Below, in pieces: positions 29,184 to 37,059 of a DNA stretch of 37,059 nucleotides. The DNA is taken from NCBI GenBank assembly GCA_903960515.1, contig CAJCBL010000233.1:1-37059 (forward strand), written 5' to 3'. The DNA is from an uncultured Verrucomicrobiota bacterium. GTDB lineage: Bacteria; Verrucomicrobiota; Verrucomicrobiia; Opitutales; Opitutaceae. The notes beneath the pieces are model-generated. The model was not told where the DNA came from. It did not search any database and was given only the letters and a program-made list of their open reading frames with translations. Both the position numbers and the translations under genes were made by a program. Within the stretch, counting starts at the first letter, position 1; each line of letters opens with the position of its first letter.

Positions 29184-31535
29184 TCACTTCTTCTTGCTCA
29201 TCGCCGCACTAAACCAGTCGCCGCCGAGCGACTGCGGCGCGGCGGGCTTGGCGGGAGCGGCAGACGGACGCGGGCCGCCGAAACCACCGGGGCGACCGCT
29301 GCCGGGGCTGGTGCGGGGAGCACCCTGAGCGCCAGAAGGATCGCGCGGGCCGATCTGCGGATTGGCGCGCATCGAAAGGGCGATGCGGTTACGCGGCAGA
29401 TCGATCTCGGTGACGGTGACCATCACCTTCTGCTGCGGCTTCACCACCTCGGCCGGGTCCTTCACAAAACTGTCGGCCAATTGCGATACGTGCACGAGGC
29501 CGTCCTGGTGCACGCCGATGTCCACGAAGGCGCCAAAGGCGGTGACGTTGGTCACGATGCCGGGCAGCTTCATCCCGGGGCGCAGATCCTCGGGCTTGTG
29601 CACGCCTTCGGAGAAGCTGAACGCCTCGAACTGCTTGCGCGGGTCGCGGCCGGGCTTGGCCAGCTCGGTCATGATGTCCTTGAGCGTGGGCAGGCCCACC
29701 TTTTCGGTTACATAGCCCTCCAGCTTGATCTTGGAGCGCAGCGCGCCGTCGCGCACCAGGTCGGCCACGGTCTTGCCGAGGTCGGCGGCCATCTTCTCTA
29801 CGATGGCGTAGCTCTCCGGATGCACGGCGGAGGCGTCCAGCGGGTTGACGGCGTCGCGGATACGCAGGAAGCCGGCCGCCTGCTCGAAGGCCTTCGGGCC
29901 CAGGCGCGGCACCTCCAGCAGCTCGGCGCGCGACTTGAAGGCGCCATGCTCGTTGCGGCGGGCGACGATGGCCGCGGCGGTGGCGCTGTTGAGGCCGGAT
30001 ACGTAGCTGAGAAGTTGTTTGGAGGCGGTGTTCACCTCCACGCCCACGCCGTTCACGCTGGAGATCACGGTGTCGTCGAGCGAGCGCTTGAGCGCGGGCT
30101 GGTCTACGTCGTGCTGATACTGGCCCACGCCGATCGACTTCGGGTCGAGCTTCACCAGCTCGGCCAGTGGATCCATCAAACGGCGACCGATGGACACGGC
30201 GCCGCGCACGGTGAGATCGTGGTCGGGAAACTCCTCGCGGGCCACGTCGCTGGCCGAGTAGATCGAGGCGCCGGATTCGTTGACCATGACCACGGCGATC
30301 TGGGGCGGCAGGCCGCAGGCGCGCACGAAGGACTCGGTCTCGCGGCCGGCGGTGCCGTTGCCGATGGCGATGGCCTCGATGTTGAAGAGCTTGATGAAGC
30401 CCAGCAGCTTCTCCTTCGCCTCGAGTGTGTGGCGATCTGGGTACACAACGTCGTTGTGCAGGAGCTTCCCCTGGCGATCGAGCATCACGACCTTGCAACC
30501 GGTGCGGAAGCCCGGGTCGATGGCGAGCACGGCCTTCTGGCCCAGAGGGGAGGAGAGGAGCAGCTCGCGCAAGTTGTCGGCGAATACCTTGATGCCCGCC
30601 TCGTCGGCGCGCTTCTTGGACTCCATGCGCATCTCGCCCTCCATGGCGGGGGAAAGCAGGCGCTTGAAGGTGTCGGCCACGGCAAGGCGCACCTGGGCGG
30701 TGCAGGAGCCGGTGCCGGTGGCGAAGAGTTTTTCCAAGTCGGCTACGGCGACCAGCTCATCGGCGATCTGGATGCGCATGATGAGGAACCCTTCCTTCTC
30801 GCCGCGGCGCATGGCCAGCACGCGGTGCGAGGGCGCCTTGGCCAGCGACTCGCTCCAGTCGAAGTAGTCCTTGAACTTCGCGGCCTCGACCTCCTTGCCG
30901 ATGATGACCTTGGAGGAAATCGTCGCCTGGGCGCGGTAGAGCCCGCGCAGCTTCTCTCGCGAGGCGGCGTCGTCGCTCATGCGCTCGGCGAGGATGTCGC
31001 GGGCGCCGGCGAGGGCCTCGGCGGCGGACTCGATCTTGGACTTGAGGTTCTTGCCGTCGTCGGCGGTGTACTCGCGGCCCACATATTCGAGAGCGGCGGC
31101 GTTGGCGTCGGTGGCGGCGGCCTGAGCCCAGATCAGCTCGGAGAGCGGCTCCAGGCCCTTCTCCTTGGCGATGGTGGCGCGGGTACGTTTCTTGGGCCGG
31201 TACGGGAGATAGAGATCCTCGAGCTTGGTGAGCGTCTCGGCAACGGCCAGGGCCTTGTCGAGCTCGGGGGTGAGGAGGTTGCGCTCCTTGAGCGAGGAGA
31301 CGATGGCGGCGCGGCGCTCGTCCACGGCCTGCATTTGCTCCATGCGGTCGCGCACGGCGGTGACCTGGACTTCGTCCATCGTACCGGTGGCCTCCTTACG
31401 GTAGCGGGCGATAAACGGCACGGTGGCCCCCTCCGCGAATAGCTGCGCCGTGGCGGCGACCTGGAAGACTTTGAGGTTAAGCTCCTGCGCGATGCGGAGC
31501 ACGTGGTCGGGGTTGGGCTGGGCCGCGGTGGACAT
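29184..31535 (-). CDS. tex: Transcription accessory protein Tex, RNA-binding
   Basis: A 783-residue Tex protein, a nucleic-acid-binding factor of transcription homologous to Spt6. Domains in order: an N-terminal helical Tex domain (VPFIARYRKEATGTMDEVQ), a YqgF/RNase H-like domain (VLAIDPGFRTGCKVV), helix-hairpin-helix (FKSRAELLEVPRLGPKAFEQ) and an S1 RNA-binding domain (GIVTNVTAFGAFVDIGVHQDG). It ends in a Gly/Pro/Ala-rich tail of about 55 residues finishing with MSKKK, longer than in many homologues. The frame is open for 40 more codons upstream; the ATG at 31535 (MSTAAQPNPDHVLRIAQELN) gives a typical start. Confidence 0.96.
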   Translation of the reverse strand: MSTAAQPNPDHVLRIAQELNLKVFQVAATAQLFAEGATVPFIARYRKEATGTMDEVQVTAVRDRMEQMQAVDERRAAIVSSLKERNLLTPELDKALAVAETLTKLEDLYLPYRPKKRTRATIAKEKGLEPLSELIWAQAAATDANAAALEYVGREYTADDGKNLKSKIESAAEALAGARDILAERMSDDAASREKLRGLYRAQATISSKVIIGKEVEAAKFKDYFDWSESLAKAPSHRVLAMRRGEKEGFLIMRIQIADELVAVADLEKLFATGTGSCTAQVRLAVADTFKRLLSPAMEGEMRMESKKRADEAGIKVFADNLRELLLSSPLGQKAVLAIDPGFRTGCKVVMLDRQGKLLHNDVVYPDRHTLEAKEKLLGFIKLFNIEAIAIGNGTAGRETESFVRACGLPPQIAVVMVNESGASIYSASDVAREEFPDHDLTVRGAVSIGRRLMDPLAELVKLDPKSIGVGQYQHDVDQPALKRSLDDTVISSVNGVGVEVNTASKQLLSYVSGLNSATAAAIVARRNEHGAFKSRAELLEVPRLGPKAFEQAAGFLRIRDAVNPLDASAVHPESYAIVEKMAADLGKTVADLVRDGALRSKIKLEGYVTEKVGLPTLKDIMTELAKPGRDPRKQFEAFSFSEGVHKPEDLRPGMKLPGIVTNVTAFGAFVDIGVHQDGLVHVSQLADSFVKDPAEVVKPQQKVMVTVTEIDLPRNRIALSMRANPQIGPRDPSGAQGAPRTSPGSGRPGGFGGPRPSAAPAKPAAPQSLGGDWFSAAMSKKK

Positions 31536-31823
31536 GCGTTGAGAAGGCGGGAGTGCAACGGCGCCGGGCGGGCGTGCAAGGGCTATTTCGGCCCCACCGG
31601 CGAGAGGGAAGGATTGACGTTTTTTTCGGCTTCGGCTCGGGGCGGCGGCGGCCAAGTGCGCAAGAATCGGATTTCCCTGCCCCCCGCCTTAGACAAACCT
31701 CCGGCACCGAGCTGCGCCCGCCATCGCTCCCGCTCTTCAACTACGGCGCAGCCCGCAACCAGCCGACCCCTCAACCGCCGCCTCGTCCCCCGACCCTGCT
31801 AATCCCACCGCCCTTTCTCGACC

Positions 31824-32213
31824 ATGCCAACGCCCATCCCGTACCAGGAAGCCCAACTACGCCAGGCCGAGGAACGCCTCACCGCCGCCGAGCGCACCTG
31901 CGACTCCCCCGCGCTGCGGGACTTGCTCGCACCCGATTTCGCCGGACACAACTTGTCCGGGCGGCCCACCACCCGCGACTCTTTCATCGCCGCGTTCAGC
32001 GCACCCGGTCTGCGCTTCGAACAACTGGAAATCGACGAGGTGACCTACCGTATCGAAGGTCTCACCGGGATAGTGTGCGGGCGCTCGCAGTGGCGCGGAC
32101 GCATGGGCGAGCGGGAGTTCACGGGCAACGGCCGCTATCTCGACGTCTGGTGCTGGCGCGACAACCGCTGGCAGCTCATCGCCGCCGCCGTGACTCCGCA
32201 GCCGGCCGGATAG
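31824..32213 (+). CDS. NTF2-like (SnoaL/DUF4440) small protein
   Basis: A 129-residue cytoplasmic protein with the cone-shaped NTF2-like pattern: an N-terminal helix (EAQLRQAEERLTAAER), a DLLAPDFAGHNLSGRPTTRDSF segment and beta strands with GRSQWRGRM and YLDVWCWRDNRWQLIAA. Family members bind small ligands or act as simple isomerases or dehydratases, so no specific reaction can be named. It lies 10 bases upstream of the HDOD gene in the same direction and may be cotranscribed with it. Confidence 0.85.
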   Translation: MPTPIPYQEAQLRQAEERLTAAERTCDSPALRDLLAPDFAGHNLSGRPTTRDSFIAAFSAPGLRFEQLEIDEVTYRIEGLTGIVCGRSQWRGRMGEREFTGNGRYLDVWCWRDNRWQLIAAAVTPQPAG

Positions 32214-32223
32214 ACCGGCGAAC

Positions 32224-33993
32224 ATGGGCGAAGCCAGCGCCTTTTCCTTAATCTCGTCGGATTTGGACCGTTACACAGGGACGCCGACCGCCCCCGCCGT
32301 GCCCTCAACCCTCGCCAGCCAGACCATCACCCGCGTGCAACACGCGCTTCGCTCCCGCGAAGCGGCGAGCCTGCCTGAGGTCATCAAGCTCATCGAGGAG
32401 CTCTCCTGCCGCGCCTTCTCCATCCCTGTGCAGGAGCTGGCCGACCTCATCAGTCGCGACACCATGGTTACCGCCAAGGTGATCCAATCGGCAAATACCT
32501 TCGGCTACAATCCCTTCGGCCATGTCGTAACCACTGTTACGCAGGCCATCCAGGTGGTCGGCTTCAACAAGATCCGCAACCTCGCCCTCTCGATGCTGCT
32601 CATCGAAAAGGCGCTGCACGGCACCCAGCCCGAGGCCCTGAGGGAATCCGCCGCCCTGGCGCTGTGCAGCGGGCTCTTCGCCCAGGCGCTCACCACCATC
32701 CATCCCGAGCAGGATTCCGAGCAGGCCTTCGTCTTTGCCTGCCTACGCCACTACGGCCGCCTCCTGCTCACCACCTTCATGCCGGAGCAGTTCCAGCAGG
32801 TCCACGAGCGGCCCTCGCAGGAGAGCGAGGCCGACGCCTGCCGACGCATCTTCGGGCTCACCCCGCTTGAGCTCACCAACCATCTTTTCGAGGAATCACG
32901 GCTGCCGCGCGTCATCCTGCGCTGCCTGCAAAACGTGCCGCCCCACCTGCTCGACCAGGCTGCCGCCTCGTCCGAGGAGCGCCTCACCGCCATCACCCAT
33001 TTCGCCGCCGAGCTGGGGGAACTCGTTGTCTCGCCCCGAGTGGGCGCCGCCACTTTTGCCGACGATGCGGAGCGGCTGCGCGCGAAATTCAGCATCAAGC
33101 TCGACCTCACCAAGGATGCCATCTCCATCCTGGTGAAGGTGGTCGATCAGAACCTGCGCGCCTTCAGCCGCACCTACGGAGCGAAAGCGACGGCGTCCGG
33201 GGTGTTCCAACGCATCGCCGAACGCACCAACCAAACCGAGCCCCTGCCGGTGCTGCCCGAGGGCATGCTGCTTACCTTCGCTCCAACGGCCGCAGCTCCG
33301 TCGCTGTCGCAGTCTCCTGAATCCACTTGTAGCGCTGCGCCTGCCCAACCTCGGGCTTCTGCGCTCGCAAGCGAGGGCGGCGCATCTGCCCCCGCTCTTT
33401 CTTCGTCTCCCGCGGGTCCGCCGGCTTCGTCCCCGGTTCCGGAACCGCCCCCAGTGGCGCCGCCCGCGCCCGACGCCGTCGCGCTCCTCACCGAGTGCCT
33501 GATACAACTGGCCGAATTGACCTCTCCCGCCGTCATCGACCTGCGGGCGCTGGATACCACCGCGCTGGCCGCCCTTCGGCGTGCGTTGGACCTGCAGGAC
33601 TGTGTGCTTTTCCATCGCGATTCTGGAGCGCACACCTACACGGCGACCTGCGGGCTGGGCGCTCTATTCGATCTGGTGCGCGGCCGGCCGCTGATCAGCT
33701 CGGATCGGCGCGACGTCTTCAGCATCAGCCTGAACCGGCGTGAGGACGTCCTCATCCGCGACACCTCCGATCCGAAGATACGCCCGTTCCTGCCCGAGTG
33801 GTTGCTGGCGGCCGGGAGCGCAAGCGGGTTCATCCTTCTGCCACTGCTCAACAGCACCGGCTCCATCGCTCTCATCGTAGGCACGCGGACGGGGCCGGGC
33901 CCGCTGCAGCCCACCGCCCGTGAGTTGCAGTTGATCAAAGCCATCCGCCAGCACCTGGTATCCGCGCGCCGCTTGGCGGCGGTGGGGCTCTGA
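32224..33993 (+). CDS. HDOD-domain signalling protein with C-terminal GAF-like region
   Basis: A 589-residue protein. Residues about 40-240 match the HDOD domain (LPEVIKLIEELSCRAFSIPVQELADLISRD, then VTTVTQAIQVVGFNKIRNLALS), a degenerate HD fold used in bacterial signalling and found in regulators of motility, adhesion and cell cycle. A Pro/Ala/Ser linker spans about 350-420. The C-terminal part (about 430-589, LFDLVRGRPLISSDRRDVFSI and GFILLPLLNSTGSIALIVG) has GAF-like strand patterns and may sense a small molecule. It has no membrane segment. It follows the NTF2-like gene by 10 bases and converges with plsY across a repeat array. Confidence 0.85.
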   Translation: MGEASAFSLISSDLDRYTGTPTAPAVPSTLASQTITRVQHALRSREAASLPEVIKLIEELSCRAFSIPVQELADLISRDTMVTAKVIQSANTFGYNPFGHVVTTVTQAIQVVGFNKIRNLALSMLLIEKALHGTQPEALRESAALALCSGLFAQALTTIHPEQDSEQAFVFACLRHYGRLLLTTFMPEQFQQVHERPSQESEADACRRIFGLTPLELTNHLFEESRLPRVILRCLQNVPPHLLDQAAASSEERLTAITHFAAELGELVVSPRVGAATFADDAERLRAKFSIKLDLTKDAISILVKVVDQNLRAFSRTYGAKATASGVFQRIAERTNQTEPLPVLPEGMLLTFAPTAAAPSLSQSPESTCSAAPAQPRASALASEGGASAPALSSSPAGPPASSPVPEPPPVAPPAPDAVALLTECLIQLAELTSPAVIDLRALDTTALAALRRALDLQDCVLFHRDSGAHTYTATCGLGALFDLVRGRPLISSDRRDVFSISLNRREDVLIRDTSDPKIRPFLPEWLLAAGSASGFILLPLLNSTGSIALIVGTRTGPGPLQPTARELQLIKAIRQHLVSARRLAAVGL

Positions 33994-34298
33994 GCGGTGA
34001 CAATGCTGTTACAGATTCGTGCAAACACGCGATCCCGAGCTCAAATCGCGTGCAAGCACGCTCCTACAACGGGGAATCTGTTCGGCCCGTAGGAGCGAGC
34101 TTGCTCGCTATGGTACAGGGCGAAGAGACCGGCCCCTGCAGATCGCGTGCAAGCAAGCATCTACAACGGGGAATTTGTTCGGGCCGTAGGCAGCGAGCTG
34201 GCTCGCGATGGCTCGGGGCGAGGGAATCAGTGGCGTGGGGGCTGGCCGACGGGGATCGCGTGCGAGCACGCTCCTACCAGGTACCGCCCTTCGCCCGT
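33994..34298. repeat. Tandem REPIN-like array
   Basis: Between the convergent HDOD and plsY genes lie alternating REP-like hairpins. ATCGCGTGCAAGCACG at 34045 is followed by GGAGCGAGCTTGCTCGC at 34091. A diverged second unit starts at 34142 (period 97, sharing CTACAACGGGGAAT and TTGTTCGG) with GCAGCGAGCTGGCTCGC near 34190. A third arm, ATCGCGTGCGAGCACGCTCC, starts at 34254. A degraded half-copy lies near 34018-34032. The order is head-to-head, as in REPINs. Confidence 0.85.
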
Positions 34299-34961
34299 TC
34301 ACTTGGCCACGGAGGGCTCAGGCTTCTTCTTCGAAAACTTGCTCTCCGTGCCGTTGAAGAGCCGTTGGATGTTCGTGCTGTGGCGCACAATGATGAACAC
34401 ACCGAGCAAGCCGAAGAACATCGTCAGGAACGCGGTGCGGTGCAGCAGCCAGGCCGATACCGGCAGGCTTGCCGCCAGCAGAATCGAAGCGAGCGACACA
34501 TAGCGCGTGGCATAGAAAACGACGAGCCACACCGCCACACCGAGCAGGGCCACCGGCCAGCACAGCGCCAGCAGGCCGCCGATACTCGTAGCCACGCCCT
34601 TGCCACCGCGAAAGCCGATGAAGCACGAATACGAGTGCCCGACGATCGCCCCGACCATGCCGGCCACAGCCATGCGCTCAACCTGCTCGGCATCGCATGC
34701 GCACCCGGGGCCGACGAACCTCGCGACGATCACCGGCCAGATCGTGGCGAGCACCCCCTTCAGGAAATCGAGCAGGAAGACCAGGTTGCCCGCCTTCTTG
34801 CCCACCGAACGCTTCACGTTGGTCGCCCCGGGATTGCCCGAACCGGCTTTGAAGATGTCCACCCCGTGGGCACGCGCTACCCACACACCAAACGGCAGCG
34901 AACCGAGCAGATAGCCTACGGCAAGGGCGACGACCAGGGCGATGACGAGAGAGGTGATCAT
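34299..34961 (-). CDS. plsY: Acyl-phosphate:glycerol-3-phosphate acyltransferase
   Basis: Integral membrane enzyme that makes lysophosphatidic acid from acyl-phosphate and glycerol-3-phosphate, the first acylation of phospholipid synthesis. The 220-residue protein has about five to seven hydrophobic helices and all three family motifs: SGNPGATNVKR (residues about 41-51), GHSYSCFIGFRGGKGVATSIG and RHSTNIQRLFNGTE. A Gly-Pro-Gly-Cys-Ala-Cys insertion near residue 84 is unusual. The C-terminus is Lys-rich (FSKKKPEPSVAK). It is monocistronic and points toward the repeat array. Confidence 0.96.
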   Translation of the reverse strand: MITSLVIALVVALAVGYLLGSLPFGVWVARAHGVDIFKAGSGNPGATNVKRSVGKKAGNLVFLLDFLKGVLATIWPVIVARFVGPGCACDAEQVERMAVAGMVGAIVGHSYSCFIGFRGGKGVATSIGGLLALCWPVALLGVAVWLVVFYATRYVSLASILLAASLPVSAWLLHRTAFLTMFFGLLGVFIIVRHSTNIQRLFNGTESKFSKKKPEPSVAK

Positions 34962-35206
34962 GGGAGGAAGGGGAAACTGTTGAACAATCCGTAGCCGAAG
35001 TGCGAAGCCATTCAGTCTTCAATACTCGTAGCTGGATGGCGAAGCCATTCAGCCCAGGCTGAGAGCTGAACCGCTTCTCGATCCAGCTACCCGGAATAGG
35101 AACAGTCTAGACGCAGCCCGAGACGGTCCGGGCGCAAGGTCCGATCCCGCATGCAGACTAGACGGGCCGGGCACAAGGTCCGACCCGTCAAGCGAAGGAC
35201 CGAGCC
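34962..35206. repeat. Spacer with hairpin repeats between serA and plsY
   Basis: The spacer carries GTAGCTGGATGGCGAAGCC (from 35028) followed by ATTCAGC, with a partial related copy at 34989-35013 and a reverse half near 35085-35096. It also carries two GTCCGGGCGCAAGGTCCGA-type elements at 35123-35150 and 35159-35189. The last forms a 10-base stem (35161-35170 with 35180-35189) 17 bases past the serA stop and may act as its terminator, although no T run follows. Confidence 0.65.
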
Positions 35207-36796
35207 TTAGAGCTGGACGAACTTTGCCAGCTTGATGGCGGGGTTGTTCTTGATCTCGCGGCGGGCGATCTCGCTGGGCTCACTGTCGACAAGCACCACC
35301 ATGTAAGCGGTACCGCCGGGGGTGATGCGCGAGAGCGACATGTCCGCGATGTTCACACCGTCCCTGCCGAGCAGGGTGCCGATCAGGCCCACCATGCCGG
35401 GCTGGTCCACGTTTTCGAGGACGAGCAGCTTGCCCACCGCGGGGACTTCGACGTCGCGGCCGTTGATGGTGATGATGCGCGGCTGGGCCGATTTACCCAT
35501 GAGCGTGCCCTGCGCCGAGTGGGACTTGCCCTGGGCGTCGATCGCCTCCACGGCGATGAGCTCGGTGTAGTCGCAGTCGACGTTGGACTTCACCACCTCC
35601 ACCTGCACGCCCAGGCGCTGCAACAGCATCGGGGCGTTCACGTAGTTGACCTCCTCGCCGCTGATACGGCGCAGGAATCCGCGCTCGATCGCACGGGTGA
35701 TGGCGTTGGAGTCGATCTCGCAGACCTTGCCAAAGTAGGTGAAGCGCAGCGACGCGATCTGCTCCGGGGCGATCTGCTGCACAAGGGTGCCCAGCTTGGT
35801 GCCGAGATCGAGATAGGGCCCGAGGATCTTGAGGGCGGCGGCGTCGATGGAGGGCATGTTGACGGCGTTCTGAATGACGCCGCCGGCAAGCACGCCGACA
35901 ATCTGCTCGGCAATCTCGATACCGACCGACTCCTGGGCCTCGGCTGTGGAGGCGCCCAAGTGGGGGGTGAGTACGAGGGTGGGGAGCTGGCGGAAGGGAT
36001 GGTCGGCGGGGAGCGGCTCTTCCTCGTAGACGTCGAGGCCGGCAGCGGCGACCTTGCCACTCTTGAGCGCCTCGATCAGGGCGGTCTCCTTGATGATGCC
36101 GCCGCGGGCGCAGTTGAAGATGCGTACGCCCTTCTTGCACTTCTCGAAGGCGGCCTCGTCGATCATGTCCTTGGTCGCGTCGGTAAGCGGCATGTGGACG
36201 GTGATGTAGTCGGCCTGGCGGAGCAGTTCGTCGAGGGTCACTCCCTCCACCTGCATGGCCTTGGCGCGGCTGGGCGCGAGGTAGGGATCGTAGGCGAGCA
36301 CGCGCATGCCGAAGGCCTGGGCGCGTTTGGCCACCTCGCCGCCGATACGGCCGAGGCCTACCACGCCGAGGGTTTTGCGGAAGAGTTCAATACCGCCGTA
36401 GCTCTTGCGGTCCCATTTGCCGGCCTTCATCGAGGCGGCGGCCTGGGGCACCGGGCGGGCGCCGCAGAGCATGTGGGTGAAGGTGAGTTCGGCGGTGGCG
36501 ATGGTATTGCCCGAAGGGGTATTCATCACCACGACACCGCGAGCGGTGGCCGCTTCTACGTCGATGTTGTCCACGCCCACGCCGGCGCGGCCCACGACCT
36601 TGAGCAAGGGCGCAGCGGCGATGACCTCGGCGGTGATCTGCGTTTCGGAGCGCACGGCGATCGCATGAACATCCTTCACCAGAGAGAGGATCTTCTCCGG
36701 GGTGGAATTATAGGCTTCGATGACTTCGAAACCGGGCTGTTTGCGGAGCAGTTCCACGCCCTTGGGCGAGATCTTGTCGGCGACGAGGATTTTCAT
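35207..36796 (-). CDS. serA: D-3-phosphoglycerate dehydrogenase
   Basis: First enzyme of serine synthesis, oxidising 3-phosphoglycerate with NAD+. The 529-residue product is the long form: substrate and NAD domains (VVGLGRIGGEVAKR), catalytic Arg in NCARGGII, Glu in AGLDVYEEEP and His in LTPHLGAST, then an intervening allosteric-substrate-binding-like domain (about 320-450) and a C-terminal ACT domain (LLVLENVDQPGMVGLIGTLL) that usually binds serine for feedback control. The frame opens 26 codons earlier, but the ATG at 36796 (MKILVADKISPKGVELL) is the standard start. Confidence 0.97.
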   Translation of the reverse strand: MKILVADKISPKGVELLRKQPGFEVIEAYNSTPEKILSLVKDVHAIAVRSETQITAEVIAAAPLLKVVGRAGVGVDNIDVEAATARGVVVMNTPSGNTIATAELTFTHMLCGARPVPQAAASMKAGKWDRKSYGGIELFRKTLGVVGLGRIGGEVAKRAQAFGMRVLAYDPYLAPSRAKAMQVEGVTLDELLRQADYITVHMPLTDATKDMIDEAAFEKCKKGVRIFNCARGGIIKETALIEALKSGKVAAAGLDVYEEEPLPADHPFRQLPTLVLTPHLGASTAEAQESVGIEIAEQIVGVLAGGVIQNAVNMPSIDAAALKILGPYLDLGTKLGTLVQQIAPEQIASLRFTYFGKVCEIDSNAITRAIERGFLRRISGEEVNYVNAPMLLQRLGVQVEVVKSNVDCDYTELIAVEAIDAQGKSHSAQGTLMGKSAQPRIITINGRDVEVPAVGKLLVLENVDQPGMVGLIGTLLGRDGVNIADMSLSRITPGGTAYMVVLVDSEPSEIARREIKNNPAIKLAKFVQL

Positions 36797-36871
36797 GGTT
36801 TGCGAACGAGCAGCGAACCCGCCCCGCTCCCCGCCGGCAAGGAAAAGGTTCGGCCGCTCAGTGCCGCCGGT

Positions 36872-37049
36872 CATTTTCGATTTCGGATTGCCGATTTTCG
36901 ATTGCCGATTGCCGGAGAGCGGGGCGCGGGAGGGCCCCCGTGGGGTTCTCGTACTCGTTCTCGTCCCCGCCCCATGTCGAAGCGCTCAAGAGCATCGGGG
37001 GCCAGCTGTAGCTGAAACATCCAGTCGTAGGAGCGTGCTTGCACGCGAT
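36872..37049. repeat. Short tandem and REP-like repeats at the right edge
   Basis: GATTTTCGATTGCC-type units repeat imperfectly about three times at 36872-36912 upstream of serA. A full REP-like hairpin (GGAGCGTGCTTGCACGC, 37029-37045) lies near the window end. No gene is visible here. Confidence 0.7.
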
Positions 37050-37059
37050 TCAGAGCGCG

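Overview
The window is a high-GC bacterial chromosome segment. Its gene content suits a fermentative or facultatively anaerobic member of the Verrucomicrobia, most likely Opitutae: a succinate-to-propionate pathway with a sodium-pumping decarboxylase, a K+-independent proton pyrophosphatase, a long-form SerA, and many short palindromic repeats between genes. The lineage is inferred from gene content and repeat style, because there is no rRNA gene to test it. Almost no gene has a Shine-Dalgarno motif; starts are usually preceded by C/T-rich sequence.

Region 1 (1-16,771) is a propionate energy island. Twelve minus-strand genes run from 12,349 down to 817, most only 7-57 bases apart: methylmalonyl-CoA epimerase (mce), decarboxylase carboxyltransferase (mmdA), a delta-like anchor, biotin carrier (mmdC), a second delta-like anchor, a TerC-type membrane protein, a 47-residue OadG-like membrane peptide, the Na+-translocating beta subunit (mmdB), biotin ligase (birA), a succinate/propionyl CoA-transferase, an unrecognised 258-residue protein and the proton pyrophosphatase (hppA). 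An intrinsic terminator lies inside the cluster after mmdC and another follows hppA. Divergent from mce are mutA and mutB, the two methylmalonyl-CoA mutase subunits, which end at a strong terminator. Together these convert succinyl-CoA to (R)- then (S)-methylmalonyl-CoA, then to propionyl-CoA plus CO2 with Na+ export. The CoA group is then returned to succinate, and pyrophosphate is used for H+ export.

Region 2 (16,772-25,322) holds a secreted protein of unknown function with a C-terminal fibronectin-III-like domain, a Ppx/GppA phosphatase divergent from uvrB, and an acidic hypothetical protein. They are separated by repeat-rich spacers, including a perfect 17+17-base palindrome.

Region 3 (25,323-37,059) holds housekeeping and regulatory genes: hisD, a secreted TonB-C-like protein, a CheY-type response regulator with an unassigned output domain, tex, an NTF2-like protein, an HDOD signalling protein, plsY and serA. 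Spacers here carry several families of REP-like hairpins, including a tandem REPIN-like array between the convergent HDOD gene and plsY.

I saw no tRNA, rRNA, CRISPR array, transposase or recognisable riboswitch.
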